Shown: positions 18,223 through 27,559, counted from the stretch's first letter. The stretch is 64,000 nt of DNA from Anatilimnocola aggregata (GCF_007747655.1 NZ_CP036274.1:6386001-6450000), one strand, 5' to 3'. Translations and numbers: made by a program. Notes: generated by a model from the sequence alone, not told the origin.

Positions 18223-19833
18223 ATGGAAAATCTCTTTCAGCCCGAAATCAGTTTCGCCCAAGCAAGCGACGCCCTTTGGCGTCACAAGGGGAAGGCCCTG
18301 CTTGCGTTCGTGCTCGTCTGCTCAGCTGCGGCGTTCTATCTTTCGACCGCCAAGCGAGTCTACGAATCCGAAGCCAAGCTCTACGTCCGCGTGGGCCGCG
18401 AGAGCGTATCGCTCGATCCTTCCGCTACGACGGGCCAAGTGGTCACACTTACCGATTCGCGCGAAGGCGAAGTCAACGCCATTGAGCAACTTCTCGTCAG
18501 CCGCCAATTGGCCGAGCAGGTCGTCGACAAATTGGGGCCGGATACCATTTTTGGTCGCAAAACCGGCGGCTCAGCGAATTGGTCGCCGAAACAGGCGATT
18601 AAAGACGCGCTCGAAAAGTTGGAACCGTATAATCTCAACCCGCTCAAGGTCTACGACATTCGCGACAAAGCCATCACCACGCTGCAAAAGAACCTGCGTG
18701 TGACGGCCGTTCGCAAAACGAGCATCGTGACCGTTGCCTATTCGGCCGACGATCCGGACACCGCCCGGGACGTCGTCGAAACATTGATTGACCAGGCCCA
18801 GGGCGAACACCTGCGCATCAACCGAACCAAAGGCTCGCACGATTTCTTCGAAAAGAAAGAAAGCCAATTACGCGGCGACCTGGAAGCGCTTGAAGCTCAG
18901 CTGCGCGATCTGAAGAACGAATCGGGATTTGCCGAACTCACCACCCAGAGGCAGCTGCTGCTCCAGCGCATCTCGTCGATCAAGGGGCAACTGCTCGATA
19001 CAGAAGCCGATCTATCTTCTGCGACGGCGGAAGTGAAGGCCCGCGAAGCTGAACTGGCTCGCATTCCTGAACTAGTGACTGCGGAAGAGACGACCGGTCA
19101 GCCGGAAACTCCGGAAAATCAGATGCGCACCAAGCTCTTCGACCTTGAAGTGCTGGAACGCGGGCTGGCCACCCGTCAAACCGATGAATCGCCACAGTTG
19201 ATTGCGGTACGCGAACAAATCAAACAAGCCAAGTCGATTGTCGGCGACGAGGGAGTCAAAACGCAGACGACGAAATCTCTCAATAAGGTACGGCAGGAAA
19301 GCGAACTTGCCCTGAGCGCTCGCCAATCGCAAATGGCTTCCCTCGAAGCGAAACAAATCGCGCTCACGAGGCATCTGGATGAAGCCCGGGCCGAACTGCG
19401 GGCTTTCAATCAAACCGAAATCCAGATTGCACAACTGCAACGGTCGATCGATCTGGCTGCCGGGCAGTACGGCAAGTATTCCGAGTTCGTCGAGCAAACA
19501 CGCATCGATCAGGAACTGCAAAATGCCAAGATCTCCAGCCTCAATTTCATGCAGCGGCCGTCGCACTCGATCACGCCCGTGAACCCAAAACCGCTGCAAG
19601 TGATCGCGGGGGGCTTTGTCCTCGCCTGCATCGCCAGCGGCGGAATCGTGTTCCTCGCTGAACGCCGACGGCTGTCTCTGCTTCCCCCTGCTGGCCCGCC
19701 CACGGAATCCATGCAGCCCGAACCGGCCCGGCAACCGGCACCAGCACGCGAGCGGGAACCGGTGGAAGAATCTGCCAGTATCGCGGCGATGACCCTGCGC
19801 CGCAGCGAAGCTACGCCGAGCTTGCCGCGGTAA
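18223..19833 (+). CDS. Wzz/GumC-type polysaccharide chain-length determinant protein
   Basis: The 536-residue protein has a first membrane helix at about residues 28-46 (ALLAFVLVCSAAAFYLS), a Wzz domain with YESEAKLYVRVGRESVSLDP, a long coiled coil of roughly residues 200-420, and a second helix near the C-terminus (VIAGGFVLACIASGGIVFLA) preceded by NPKPLQ. Such inner-membrane proteins control chain length or export of polysaccharide. The cytoplasmic tail of about 60 residues is Pro/Glu/Arg-rich and has no kinase domain. The in-frame GTG at 18214 is an alternative start. Confidence 0.87.
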   Translation: MENLFQPEISFAQASDALWRHKGKALLAFVLVCSAAAFYLSTAKRVYESEAKLYVRVGRESVSLDPSATTGQVVTLTDSREGEVNAIEQLLVSRQLAEQVVDKLGPDTIFGRKTGGSANWSPKQAIKDALEKLEPYNLNPLKVYDIRDKAITTLQKNLRVTAVRKTSIVTVAYSADDPDTARDVVETLIDQAQGEHLRINRTKGSHDFFEKKESQLRGDLEALEAQLRDLKNESGFAELTTQRQLLLQRISSIKGQLLDTEADLSSATAEVKAREAELARIPELVTAEETTGQPETPENQMRTKLFDLEVLERGLATRQTDESPQLIAVREQIKQAKSIVGDEGVKTQTTKSLNKVRQESELALSARQSQMASLEAKQIALTRHLDEARAELRAFNQTEIQIAQLQRSIDLAAGQYGKYSEFVEQTRIDQELQNAKISSLNFMQRPSHSITPVNPKPLQVIAGGFVLACIASGGIVFLAERRRLSLLPPAGPPTESMQPEPARQPAPAREREPVEESASIAAMTLRRSEATPSLPR

Positions 19834-19846
19834 GGCCTACCGCGGC
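19824..19846. terminator. Bidirectional hairpin at the end of the Wzz-like gene
   Basis: The arms GCCGCGGTA (19824-19832) and TACCGCGGC (19838-19846) pair perfectly around AGGCC and overlap the stop codon of the Wzz-like gene. It lies between convergent genes and could end transcription of both, although T-tracts are weak. Confidence 0.55.
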
Positions 19847-19866
19847 TCAGTGCTACTCAGTTTGGG

Positions 19867-22098
19867 CTACGCATCAAACGTAACCAGCTTCTCTGGTTTG
19901 AGCACCACGGTTGCCAAAGGTGGCAGCGTGACGTTGATCTTGTGAGACCGGAAGTGCCAGCCTGGTTCTTCGGCCTGGCGACCGGGGAAATTTCCCTTGT
20001 TCGACCCGCCGTAATACTGCGAATCGCTGTTGAAGACTTCTTGGTACCAGCCACCGCGGGGCACACCGATGGGGTAGTTCTCGCGAACGACCGGCGTGAA
20101 GTTGTGGATCACGATCAGGAAGTCTTCTGGATCCTTCGCCTTTCGCATGTAGCTAAGCACGCTATCGGCGTGGGCATTGCAGTCGATCCATTCGAAGCCT
20201 TCCTTGTCGAAGTCTTTTTCGTACAAGGCTGGCTCGCGAACGAGCAGAGCGTTCGCGTCGGCGACCATCTTCTTTAGGCCGCTATGCGATTCCCACTGCA
20301 GCAGATCCCATTGCAGTTCGGCATCGTGGTTCCATTCATTCCATTGACCGAAGTCGCTGCCCATGTAGAGCAGCTTCTTGCCGGGATGGGTCCACATGTA
20401 CGAATAGAGCAACCGGAGATTAGCGAACCGCTGCCAGAGATCGCCAGGCATCTGAGCCAGCAGCGACTTCTTGCCGTGAACCACTTCGTCGTGAGACAGC
20501 GGCAAGCAGAAGTTCTCGGTGAAGGCATAAATCAAGCTGAAGGTCAGCTCGTTGTGGTGATATTGGCGATGAATGGGCTCGTGCTTCATGAAGCGGAGCG
20601 TGTCGTTCATCCAGCCCATATTCCACTTGATGCTGAAACCCAGACCGCCGGTTTCGACGGGTCGCGAAACGCCACCCCAAGCGGTCGATTCTTCGGCAAT
20701 CGTCAACACACCGGGGAAATTACCGTGCGCTTCGTAGTTGAATTCACGCAGCAGCGAAATCGCTTCAATGTTTTCGCGGCCGCCGTATTCATTGGGAATC
20801 CATTCGCCTTCTTTACGGCTGTAATCGAGGTACAGCATCGAGGCGACCGCATCGACCCGCAAGCCATCAATGTGATACTTGTCGAACCAGAACAAGGCAT
20901 TCGACAGCAGGAAGTTGCGCACTTCGTGCCGGCCGTAATTGAAGATCATCGTTCCCCAGTCGGGATGTTCGCCCTTGCGCGGATCTTCGTGTTCGAACAT
21001 GGCCGTGCCATCGAACCGACGCAGACCATGGCCATCTTTGGGGAAGTGGGCAGGAACCCAGTCGACGATCACACCAATATCGTTCTGATGGCAGTAATCG
21101 ACGAAGTACATGAAGTCTTCAGGAGTGCCATGTCGGCTGGTGACGCCAAAATAGCCGACCGTTTGATATCCCCAACTCCCCGAGTACGGATGCTCGCTAA
21201 TGGGGAGGAGCTCGATGTGCGTGTAACCCATCTCGCGACAATAATCGACCAACTGATGAGCCAGGTCGCGATACGACAGCCATCCGTGTTGGCGCGATGG
21301 ATCGCGTCGCCAGCTCCCTAGGTGGACTTCGTAGCAACTGAAGGGCTTCTCGAGCGGATTAGCCGCGGCCCGGCGCGCCATCCAGTCAGCGTCTTTCCAC
21401 TGGTGCTGCGTCAGGTCGGTGACGATCGACGCGGTGCGCGGCGGCAACTCGGCGGCAAAACCAAATGGGTCGGACTTATCGACGACCTCGCCCCACTTGG
21501 TTTTCACGCGATACTTGTACTTTTCGCCGGCCTTGAGGGCGGGGACGAATAGTTCCCACACGCCACTCCCTTCGCGGCGACGCATCAAGTGCCGACGAGC
21601 ATCCCATTGGTTAAAATCGCCGACGACCGAAATGCTTTGCGCGTTTGGAGCCCAAACTGCAAAGTTGACCCCCTTCACGCCATTCACATCGCGCAATTGA
21701 GCGCCGAGTTTTTCGTAAGCTTTGAGTAAGCGTCCTTCGCCGAACAAATGCAGGTCAAACGGAGAAAGCATTGGTTCGAACGAATACGGATCATGCTGCG
21801 TTTTCATCTCGCCCCCTTCAGTGGCAAACTTAAGCTGATATTGTGGCCGCTCCGAGCCCGAGGGCAACGGGCAGAACGCTTCAAACAGGCCGGCAGGATG
21901 AATTTTGCGCATGGGGCGCGAGACGCGATGCGACTCGTCGACCACCCAGGCTTGATGCGATTCGGGCGAAAATGCCCGCACTGCAACGTGCGAACGGCCC
22001 TCATGTTGCACTAAGGCAGGCCCGAGCACACGATCGGGATCGTGCAAATTGCCTTCCAACAGAGAGTTCATATTTTGCAAAGAAACAGTCGTACGCAC
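19867..22098 (-). CDS. glgB: 1,4-alpha-glucan branching enzyme GlgB
   Basis: The 743-residue protein adds alpha-1,6 branches to glycogen. It has two N-terminal beta domains (CBM48 with VKGVNFAVWAPNAQSISVVG near residue 145) and a GH13 barrel: region II GLRVDAVASMLYLDY contains the nucleophile Asp, region III VLTIAEESTAW the acid Glu, and region IV LPLSHDEVVHGKK the second Asp. The all-beta C-domain ends at residue 743. No other glg gene is near, so it stands alone. The start at 22098 gives the full N1 domain. Confidence 0.96.
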   Translation of the reverse strand: MRTTVSLQNMNSLLEGNLHDPDRVLGPALVQHEGRSHVAVRAFSPESHQAWVVDESHRVSRPMRKIHPAGLFEAFCPLPSGSERPQYQLKFATEGGEMKTQHDPYSFEPMLSPFDLHLFGEGRLLKAYEKLGAQLRDVNGVKGVNFAVWAPNAQSISVVGDFNQWDARRHLMRRREGSGVWELFVPALKAGEKYKYRVKTKWGEVVDKSDPFGFAAELPPRTASIVTDLTQHQWKDADWMARRAAANPLEKPFSCYEVHLGSWRRDPSRQHGWLSYRDLAHQLVDYCREMGYTHIELLPISEHPYSGSWGYQTVGYFGVTSRHGTPEDFMYFVDYCHQNDIGVIVDWVPAHFPKDGHGLRRFDGTAMFEHEDPRKGEHPDWGTMIFNYGRHEVRNFLLSNALFWFDKYHIDGLRVDAVASMLYLDYSRKEGEWIPNEYGGRENIEAISLLREFNYEAHGNFPGVLTIAEESTAWGGVSRPVETGGLGFSIKWNMGWMNDTLRFMKHEPIHRQYHHNELTFSLIYAFTENFCLPLSHDEVVHGKKSLLAQMPGDLWQRFANLRLLYSYMWTHPGKKLLYMGSDFGQWNEWNHDAELQWDLLQWESHSGLKKMVADANALLVREPALYEKDFDKEGFEWIDCNAHADSVLSYMRKAKDPEDFLIVIHNFTPVVRENYPIGVPRGGWYQEVFNSDSQYYGGSNKGNFPGRQAEEPGWHFRSHKINVTLPPLATVVLKPEKLVTFDA

Positions 22099-22273
22099 GC
22101 TCGGCTCCTTCGAGAGATCGATATCCTGAATGGTGTAAATCGTGGGCTCGCTCGTTGCTGGGGACTAATTGGGGCTTCGTTCGGCCTTCTGTGCGAGCCA
22201 TAACGAGGGTGGACCTTCGGCTGCAAGTGGCGACTTTGGCGGTCCGAAATGCGGACCCAGTGGACGCTTTTGG

Positions 22274-22942
22274 TTAACGGCCAAACAACTGCTGGACGCT
22301 ACTCCACGTTCGCTCAATCAGCGAACCTGCCACGGCCGGCTGCCGGGCTCGAGTGCGCCGCGGCGTCAGCTTGGCAGGTGTGGAGTCGTCCGCCGCATCT
22401 GTCGTCGGCGTACCAGGGTCAAATCGCAGCTGCCGTTCGCGCAGTTGGCGCGTCGTGCTGCGGGCCTGTCCGGGAGAAGAGGACGGCTGAGGCATGTTCA
22501 AATCATCGCTTCCTCCGCTCGTCGCGAGCCGGCATTTCACTTGATGAATACTCATTGCTTGATCGACTCGTCGCCACAAGTCGCTGTTCTTGACTGGCGT
22601 CAAACTGCCGAAGCGTTCCCACTGCCAATCGTTTTCGCGCCACTGCACCAGCCCTTCGGTAAGGCCTCGGCTGACCGCGCGGCTATGCGTGACCAGGGTG
22701 ACCTGCGAAGGCTGATCGAGCGCTTCCAAACCGCGGACAATTGCCAGCAGTTCCAAACGCTCGCGCGAATCCCCGTCTTCTTCGTCCTCGGCATCGAGCA
22801 CGGTTTTGCCGTCATCCGACTGAATGACGAACCGCCATCGACCGCCGATTTCGGCTTCACTTGGTGTGGAAGCCCCAGCGCCAACCAGCATGTTGCCGGT
22901 GGCCTGGGCGAACAACAAAAAGTGCGGAGCGGAGACGCTCAT
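22274..22942 (-). CDS. Degenerate RNase HI-fold protein
   Basis: This 222-residue protein follows the RNase HI layout: RERLELLAIVRGLEAL corresponds to the NRMELMAAI helix with the catalytic Glu, VTLVTHSRAVSRGL to the strand VTLYTDSQYV, and NDWQWERFGSLTPVKNSDLWRRV to the following helix. The Asp of the TDS motif is His here, and the first-strand catalytic Asp is not seen in GGRWRFVIQSDDG. The C-terminal 60 residues are Ser/Pro/Arg-rich. Two or more metal ligands therefore seem lost and the protein is probably not an active nuclease. Its partner is unknown. It lies about 175 bases upstream of glgB. Confidence 0.75.
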   Translation of the reverse strand: MSVSAPHFLLFAQATGNMLVGAGASTPSEAEIGGRWRFVIQSDDGKTVLDAEDEEDGDSRERLELLAIVRGLEALDQPSQVTLVTHSRAVSRGLTEGLVQWRENDWQWERFGSLTPVKNSDLWRRVDQAMSIHQVKCRLATSGGSDDLNMPQPSSSPGQARSTTRQLRERQLRFDPGTPTTDAADDSTPAKLTPRRTRARQPAVAGSLIERTWSSVQQLFGR

Positions 22943-23335
22943 GGGTACATGCGCCGGGGTGAGAGGTCTGGTGCCGGTCAGGAATCACCAATGTGCGTGC
23001 ATCCTGCCAACGTCCAGAGGCTGTCCCGCGCCTCCGCCGAGCCACTGCGTAAACAGCGGCTCCGTGAAGAAATCTATCGTCACCTCTTATCCTAGCTCTC
23101 CAGATTATCCAGCCGGGAAAGTTTGCTTCGGCGGAAATAGGAGCTAGTGCGCAGCCCGGTTACGCGGATGGGAAGGAAGGGGCGAGCTCGCGGACAGATT
23201 CAATAACGCCACCACCCCTGCGGTGGTGGTTCATTGGCTTTTACGCTAGCAATTGAGGAGAGGGCAAACGACTCGCCACTTGTGCAAAAGCCGCTAAACC
23301 CCCGGGACAGGCCCGGGGGCGTGAGGAAACGAGGT
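22943..23335. other. Intergenic region between mqnE and the RNase H-like gene
   Basis: No gene is supported in this 393-base gap. It holds two hairpins: CCACCACC/GGTGGTGG at 23209-23229 and the GC-rich stem at 23299-23319 that probably ends mqnE transcription. The promoter of the RNase H-like gene should lie between 22943 and 23200. Confidence 0.5.
23299..23319 (-). terminator. Probable Rho-independent terminator of mqnE
   Basis: Perfect arms CCCCCGGG and CCCGGGGG enclose ACAGG about 17 bases past the mqnE stop. In the direction of mqnE transcription the stem is followed by TTTAGCGGCTTTT. Confidence 0.65.
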
Positions 23336-24481
23336 CTACACCGCCGCCAGAATCTGCTCTCCCACGCTCCAGCGGGCGGGATTCGAAGGGTCGCGTTCGA
23401 TGCGGCGATAGAGCGTATCGCGTTCGATCGGTTCGCGGCCAGCTTCGACAATCAGCCGGCGAATCTGCTCGGTGGTGAGCAGTTCGGGGGTGGTGGCTCC
23501 CGCATCGTGGTAGATCAACTCGTGACGAACGGTACCGTCCAAATCGTCGGCACCGTAAGCTAGCGCCGATTGGGCGGTGCCAATACCGAGCATGATCCAA
23601 TAGGCCTTGATATGTGCGATGTTATCGAGCATCAGTCGGCTGACGGCGATCGTGCGCAAATCCATCAATGCCGAGGGCTTCTTGATGTGCGAAAGACCCG
23701 TGTTTTCTGGGTGAAAAGCGAGCGGAATGAAGGTCTGGAAGCCCCCCGTTTCGTCCTGCAATTCGCGCAGCCGAATCAGGTGATCGATCCGGTGAAAGGC
23801 GTTTTCGATATGTCCATACAGCATCGTGCAGTTGGTCTTCAGTCCCAGTTGATGTGCTGTGCGATGAATATCGAACCAGTTCCGCGCATCCGCCTTATGT
23901 TCGCAGATCTTGCTGCGAACTTCCGGATGGAAAATCTCCGCGCCACCACCGGGCATCGAGCCTAGCCCGGCTGCCATTTGCTCTTCGAGAATCGAGCGGA
24001 TGCTGCGCTTAGTGAGGAACTCGAACCAGTTGATTTCGACCGCGGTCCAGGCCTTTAAATGCAGGTCTGGATAGGCGTTGTGCAATGTCTGCACCACGTG
24101 CAAATACCATTCGTACTTACGCTGGTGGTGCAGGCCGCCCACGATGTGCATTTCGGTGCAACCGTTGTCGATTGCTTCCTGCCCGCGAGCGAGAATTTGC
24201 TCGTCGCTCATGGCGTAGCCCTTGGCCTCGCGCAAGTCGGAGCGGAATGCGCAAAACGTGCAGCGATAGACGCAGATGTTTGTCGCGTTCAGGTGCGTAT
24301 TGATGTTGTAATACGCGGCGTTGCCATTCTTCCGTTCGCGAACGATGTTGGCCAGTTGCCCCACCTCATGCAGTGGAGTGGCCGGATCGTACAGCACCAG
24401 CCCATCGTCGAGCGACAAGCGCTCTCCGGCCAGCACCTTGTCCTTGATTGCGTCGAACGCGGCAGACGTAAAACCAGCCAT
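23336..24481 (-). CDS. mqnE: Aminofutalosine synthase MqnE (radical SAM)
   Basis: The 381-residue protein carries the radical-SAM cluster motif CVYRCTFC (C-x3-C-x2-C) at about residues 71-78, preceded by THLNATNIC, and the MqnE/MqnC/CofH family blocks EMHIVGGLHHQ, KAWTAVEINWF and GGGAEIF. MqnE joins SAM and enolpyruvyl-oxybenzoate to aminofutalosine in the futalosine route to menaquinone. CofH and MqnC are relatives, but the EINWFE and LGSMPGGGAEIF blocks favour MqnE. Other mqn genes are not in the window. Confidence 0.9.
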   Translation of the reverse strand: MAGFTSAAFDAIKDKVLAGERLSLDDGLVLYDPATPLHEVGQLANIVRERKNGNAAYYNINTHLNATNICVYRCTFCAFRSDLREAKGYAMSDEQILARGQEAIDNGCTEMHIVGGLHHQRKYEWYLHVVQTLHNAYPDLHLKAWTAVEINWFEFLTKRSIRSILEEQMAAGLGSMPGGGAEIFHPEVRSKICEHKADARNWFDIHRTAHQLGLKTNCTMLYGHIENAFHRIDHLIRLRELQDETGGFQTFIPLAFHPENTGLSHIKKPSALMDLRTIAVSRLMLDNIAHIKAYWIMLGIGTAQSALAYGADDLDGTVRHELIYHDAGATTPELLTTEQIRRLIVEAGREPIERDTLYRRIERDPSNPARWSVGEQILAAV

Positions 24482-24630
24482 GAAAATTACTTGGGGAAGA
24501 AGTCTCGATGCCTCGAACGCGACTTCGCGTTCGTTTCTATCGCTCTAACCGCCGAGTGTATGGCTGAGATAACCGCTTGTCCATGCGGTGCGTCGGGAGT
24601 GGGCAGACGTGCTGCCAAGAAACGAAAAAA

Positions 24631-24690
24631 CGCTTGGTTACAATGCGCTGCCTCAGTCCTGCCCCTTTGGCCGCATTGTAATCCAAGCGT
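24631..24690 (-). terminator. Long hairpin followed by T-tract (minus strand)
   Basis: On the minus strand CGCTTGGATTACAATGCG pairs with CGCATTGTAACCAAGCG (one unpaired base, loop of 24 bases) and TTTTTTCG follows. This is a plausible terminator of the membrane-protein transcript; the large loop is unusual. Confidence 0.6.
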
Positions 24691-24837
24691 CTAAAGGTGA
24701 TATCGGCGCGGACGCTATCGTCCACTACGCCAAAATTACGACCTGCGCAAAGCCGCACCCCGCAAGCGGTTAGGTAACTACGTCGCTTCGGAGGACGATT
24801 TGACTACTTTAGATTGTGGTGGCCAGAAAGTGATCGC

Positions 24838-24869
24838 AGCGGGCTCGCAGTGGTTGTTTCGAGCCCGCT
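24838..24869 (-). terminator. Hairpin directly after the small membrane protein gene
   Basis: Perfect 10-base arms AGCGGGCTCG/CGAGCCCGCT enclose a 12-base loop about 20 bases beyond the stop codon of the upstream minus-strand gene. Confidence 0.5.
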
Positions 24870-24888
24870 AATCTCGGGGGCACCCTCG

Positions 24889-25188
24889 CTACCCACCAGG
24901 CTTCTTCAGCGACAAGCTGTGCAGAATCAGCACGCTTCCTACGGACACCAGCGCCCAGCCCAGCCACTTCGGCGGATTCACACGGTGGTTCGCTCCAGAA
25001 GTTGCCGCCACCATCGCCGGCAAACTACCCGCGCTCGCCATTTGCGGTTGTCGCCAGGCTTGCACGCGCTCGGCAAGAAACTGCGTCGACCGCTCGTTCA
25101 AAACGAATGTTTCGACCGCGCGAAACTGAACGCCGAGCAAAAATACCAACAACCCGGCCATAAAATACTGGTTGCGATTGAACTCCAT
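24889..25188 (-). CDS. Small two-helix membrane protein, unknown function
   Basis: The 99-residue protein has membrane helices at about residues 9-24 (FMAGLLVFLLGVQFRAV) and 76-92 (LGWALVSVGSVLILHSL), joined by a soluble loop with VLNERSTQFLAERV. I do not recognise a named family. The reading frame extends to 25356, but MEFNRNQYFMAGLLVF at 25188 is the more natural start. It is divergent from lpxB. Confidence 0.65.
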   Translation of the reverse strand: MEFNRNQYFMAGLLVFLLGVQFRAVETFVLNERSTQFLAERVQAWRQPQMASAGSLPAMVAATSGANHRVNPPKWLGWALVSVGSVLILHSLSLKKPGG

Positions 25189-25474
25189 GATGCATTTCTC
25201 CGCGGGCTGCCCCAGGTCTTCGTGGGCCCATTCCGGAAGGACCGCTTCCGAATGGTGACAGGAGTAGCTAATCGACCTATCGAAATTCTCTGCTAGCAGA
25301 CTGAAGTTCAGCTGGCAAAAGTCCGCATGTGCAAATGCCGGAAAGCTTGCGGCCACTCACCCAGCGAGCATTGAACTTTGCGATTCCGGTCGTAGGGCCT
25401 AAACTGCCCGCCGACTCGTCGGGTGCAGAACGGAACTGTACTTGGGCGGTCAGGGTTCACGGAGGAACACCGCG

Positions 25475-26689
25475 ATGAAGTTGTTTTTTTCGGTAGGCGA
25501 ACCGAGCGGCGATTTGCATGGGGCCAACCTCATTCGCCAACTGGAGCACAAGGCCGGCAAAGTCGAAACGCTCGGTCTTGGCGGCCCGCGCATGCGTGCC
25601 GCTGGTTGCCATTTGCTCCGCGATATGACCGATTTGGCAATCATGGGGCTCGTTCCGGCGCTGGCCAAACTGCCGCAGTTCCTCAAATTGCTGGCGCAGG
25701 TCGAACAATCGCTGAAAACCGAACGACCCGACGCAGTCGTGCTGATCGACTATCCGGGCTTTAATTGGCACGTCGCGAAGAAGGCCAAGGCGCTGGGCAT
25801 TCCGGTCGTCTACTATGGGCTGCCGCAACTGTGGGCGTGGCTCTCGTGGCGAGTCGAGAAGGTTCGCAAGTACATCGATCACCCGCTGTGCAAACTACCA
25901 TTTGAAGAAGCTTGGTTTCGCGCGCAAGGCTGCCCCAAAACGACTTACGTCGGCCACCCATACTTCGACGAATTGAAAACGCAAAAGCTGGACGAACAGT
26001 TCCTCGCGCAATTCAAGCAAGGTTCGCAGCGGCTGGTGACAATTCTGCCCGGCTCGCGCCGCAGCGAAGTGACCAAGAACTTCGCCTCGCAAGTGCGCGC
26101 TGCCGAACTCATTCATCGGGCGGTTCCCGATGTCCGCTTTGCCGTAGCCAGCTATAACCAGCAGCAGGCGGCCATGGCAATGAAGATTCTCGGCCAAACT
26201 CGCTTGCCGCTGACGATCATTCCCGGCAAGACTGCCGAGCTCATTCACGCGGCCACTTGTACGCTGGCGGTCTCCGGCTCCGTTTCGCTGGAGTTGCTTT
26301 ATCACGCCAAGCCCACAGTGGTGCAATACACACTGCCGATGCTGACGTACTACGCGATGAAAGCGCTGGTTCGCGTCAACTACATGTCGCTCGTCAATTT
26401 ACTCACGACCGACGAGTTGCATCCTCGCAATAAACTGAAATACGACCGGCATTCGCCGCAGCATGCCAAGGCACTCTTTCCCGAGTATCCCGATTGGCGA
26501 GACCGGAGCGCCGATGTCGCTAGCCATGCAATCGAATGGCTGCAAGATGAGCCAGGTCGCTTAGCACTCGTTCGCAAGCTCGAAGACCTGCGTTCGACTC
26601 TCGCCATTGGCGGAGCCTCTGCCAATGCGGCAGATTACATTCTGAACAATGTGGTGAAGATTCAACAGACATACACTCGGGCCGCGTGA
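25475..26689 (+). CDS. lpxB: Lipid-A-disaccharide synthase LpxB
   Basis: LpxB joins UDP-diacylglucosamine and lipid X to the lipid A disaccharide on the inner membrane. The 404-residue protein starts MKLFFSVGEPSGDLHGA, the classical opening, and contains VLIDYPGFNWHVAKKAK, PQLWAWLSWRVEKV, LPGSRRSEV and the C-terminal ATCTLAVSGSVSLELLYHAKPTVVQY. GGAGG lies about 10 bases upstream of the ATG at 25475, which settles the start. It shows that the organism makes lipopolysaccharide. Confidence 0.95.
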   Translation: MKLFFSVGEPSGDLHGANLIRQLEHKAGKVETLGLGGPRMRAAGCHLLRDMTDLAIMGLVPALAKLPQFLKLLAQVEQSLKTERPDAVVLIDYPGFNWHVAKKAKALGIPVVYYGLPQLWAWLSWRVEKVRKYIDHPLCKLPFEEAWFRAQGCPKTTYVGHPYFDELKTQKLDEQFLAQFKQGSQRLVTILPGSRRSEVTKNFASQVRAAELIHRAVPDVRFAVASYNQQQAAMAMKILGQTRLPLTIIPGKTAELIHAATCTLAVSGSVSLELLYHAKPTVVQYTLPMLTYYAMKALVRVNYMSLVNLLTTDELHPRNKLKYDRHSPQHAKALFPEYPDWRDRSADVASHAIEWLQDEPGRLALVRKLEDLRSTLAIGGASANAADYILNNVVKIQQTYTRAA

Positions 26690-26690
26690 A

Positions 26691-27293
26691 TCAAACGGCT
26701 TGCAGCCGATACATCCAGCGATGCGTGGCCGACTGGTCTGCTACAGGCTGGCCAAAATGAATGTGCAGCTCGCGATCGCTAAGTTCGAGCGTCGGTACCG
26801 GTGAATCTTTCACCGACTCACCCACGAGTTCAAACGTCGCCCCCGCCGCTCGAAGCACAATGCGGTCGCCCAGCGCTTCGACCGATTCCACTCGCGGAGC
26901 CAGCCGATAGCGAGAACCTAAGTTCATTGGCTCTCCTTTCACCCGACAGGCAACATCGAACCGCAAGGCCTGCTCGGCCGGTTGCTGCTCGATGCTTGCC
27001 GACCAGTGACTGCCGCCGGCCATTCCCATTAGCAGTGCGACGGGGGGTTTCTTCGGTCGCGTCTCAATGCTCACGAATTGCAGCGGCGGGCTGACCGGCC
27101 AATCTTCGTGCGAAGTCCCTTCGATGCTTTCGAACAGGAGCAACGGACTAACCGCCGAACTTCCCTCCGGCAACACCAGCGACACACGATGCCGCCAGCG
27201 ATCGTGCGAGCGGTCGAAGTTCACTTGCAACAGCTTGCCATCGTTTAAGGGAAGGTCGAGACGGTTAGCAATAGGTGGCGCGATCCGCGACAT
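26691..27293 (-). CDS. Conserved-looking hypothetical protein
   Basis: The 200-residue protein has no signal peptide or recognisable motif. It seems rich in beta structure (LPLNDGKLLQVNFDRSHDRW, LQFVSIETRP, RELHIHFGQPVA), and ends WMYRLQAV. It is convergent with lpxB, its stop lying one base from the lpxB stop. Codon use resembles neighbouring genes and the frame is open throughout, so it is probably real. Confidence 0.6.
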   Translation of the reverse strand: MSRIAPPIANRLDLPLNDGKLLQVNFDRSHDRWRHRVSLVLPEGSSAVSPLLLFESIEGTSHEDWPVSPPLQFVSIETRPKKPPVALLMGMAGGSHWSASIEQQPAEQALRFDVACRVKGEPMNLGSRYRLAPRVESVEALGDRIVLRAAGATFELVGESVKDSPVPTLELSDRELHIHFGQPVADQSATHRWMYRLQAV

Positions 27294-27354
27294 GCTCGTG
27301 CGAGTTCTTTCTAGTCAATTCGGCCTATTTCTTTGCGGCCAGGTGCGTGACTTA

Positions 27355-27549
27355 TCAGTCGATCATCGCCGGGGCAATGATTGCAGTGTGCTGCGCGTTG
27401 AACGCCTGTCCGGCCCCTTCGATAGTAAGCAGTTTATGCACTCCCTTCACTTTTTCGAAGGCGGCAGCCATCTTTTGGATAGGTTCGATTGGCACTCGCG
27501 AATCGTCGGGGGACTTCGCAACATCAAACATCAGCGGAGGCTTGAGCAC
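27355..27549 (-). pseudogene. Remnant of an alpha/beta-hydrolase C-terminus
   Basis: The 64-residue frame reads LMFDVAKSPDDSRVPIEP, then KLLTIEGAGQAF, resembling the end of a dienelactone-hydrolase-like protein, where an acidic residue in the DDSRVP loop and the His of GAGHGF are catalytic. Here the His is Gln, no start codon or N-terminal part exists, and the frame runs back into the PDZ gene. It is most likely a decayed fragment. Confidence 0.4.
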
Positions 27550-27559
27550 CGCCGGAAGT

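Larger units (their letters stand above)
24482..24888. other. Intergenic region with two terminator-like hairpins
   Basis: No gene is supported in this 407-base gap. The right half should receive the transcript of the small membrane protein, and two long hairpins at 24631-24690 and 24838-24869 are placed to end it. The promoter of mqnE should lie at the left. Confidence 0.5.

Noticed and set aside
22169-23095. 308-codon plus-strand frame
   Set aside because: Antisense to the RNase H-like gene, which has family motifs; the plus frame has none.
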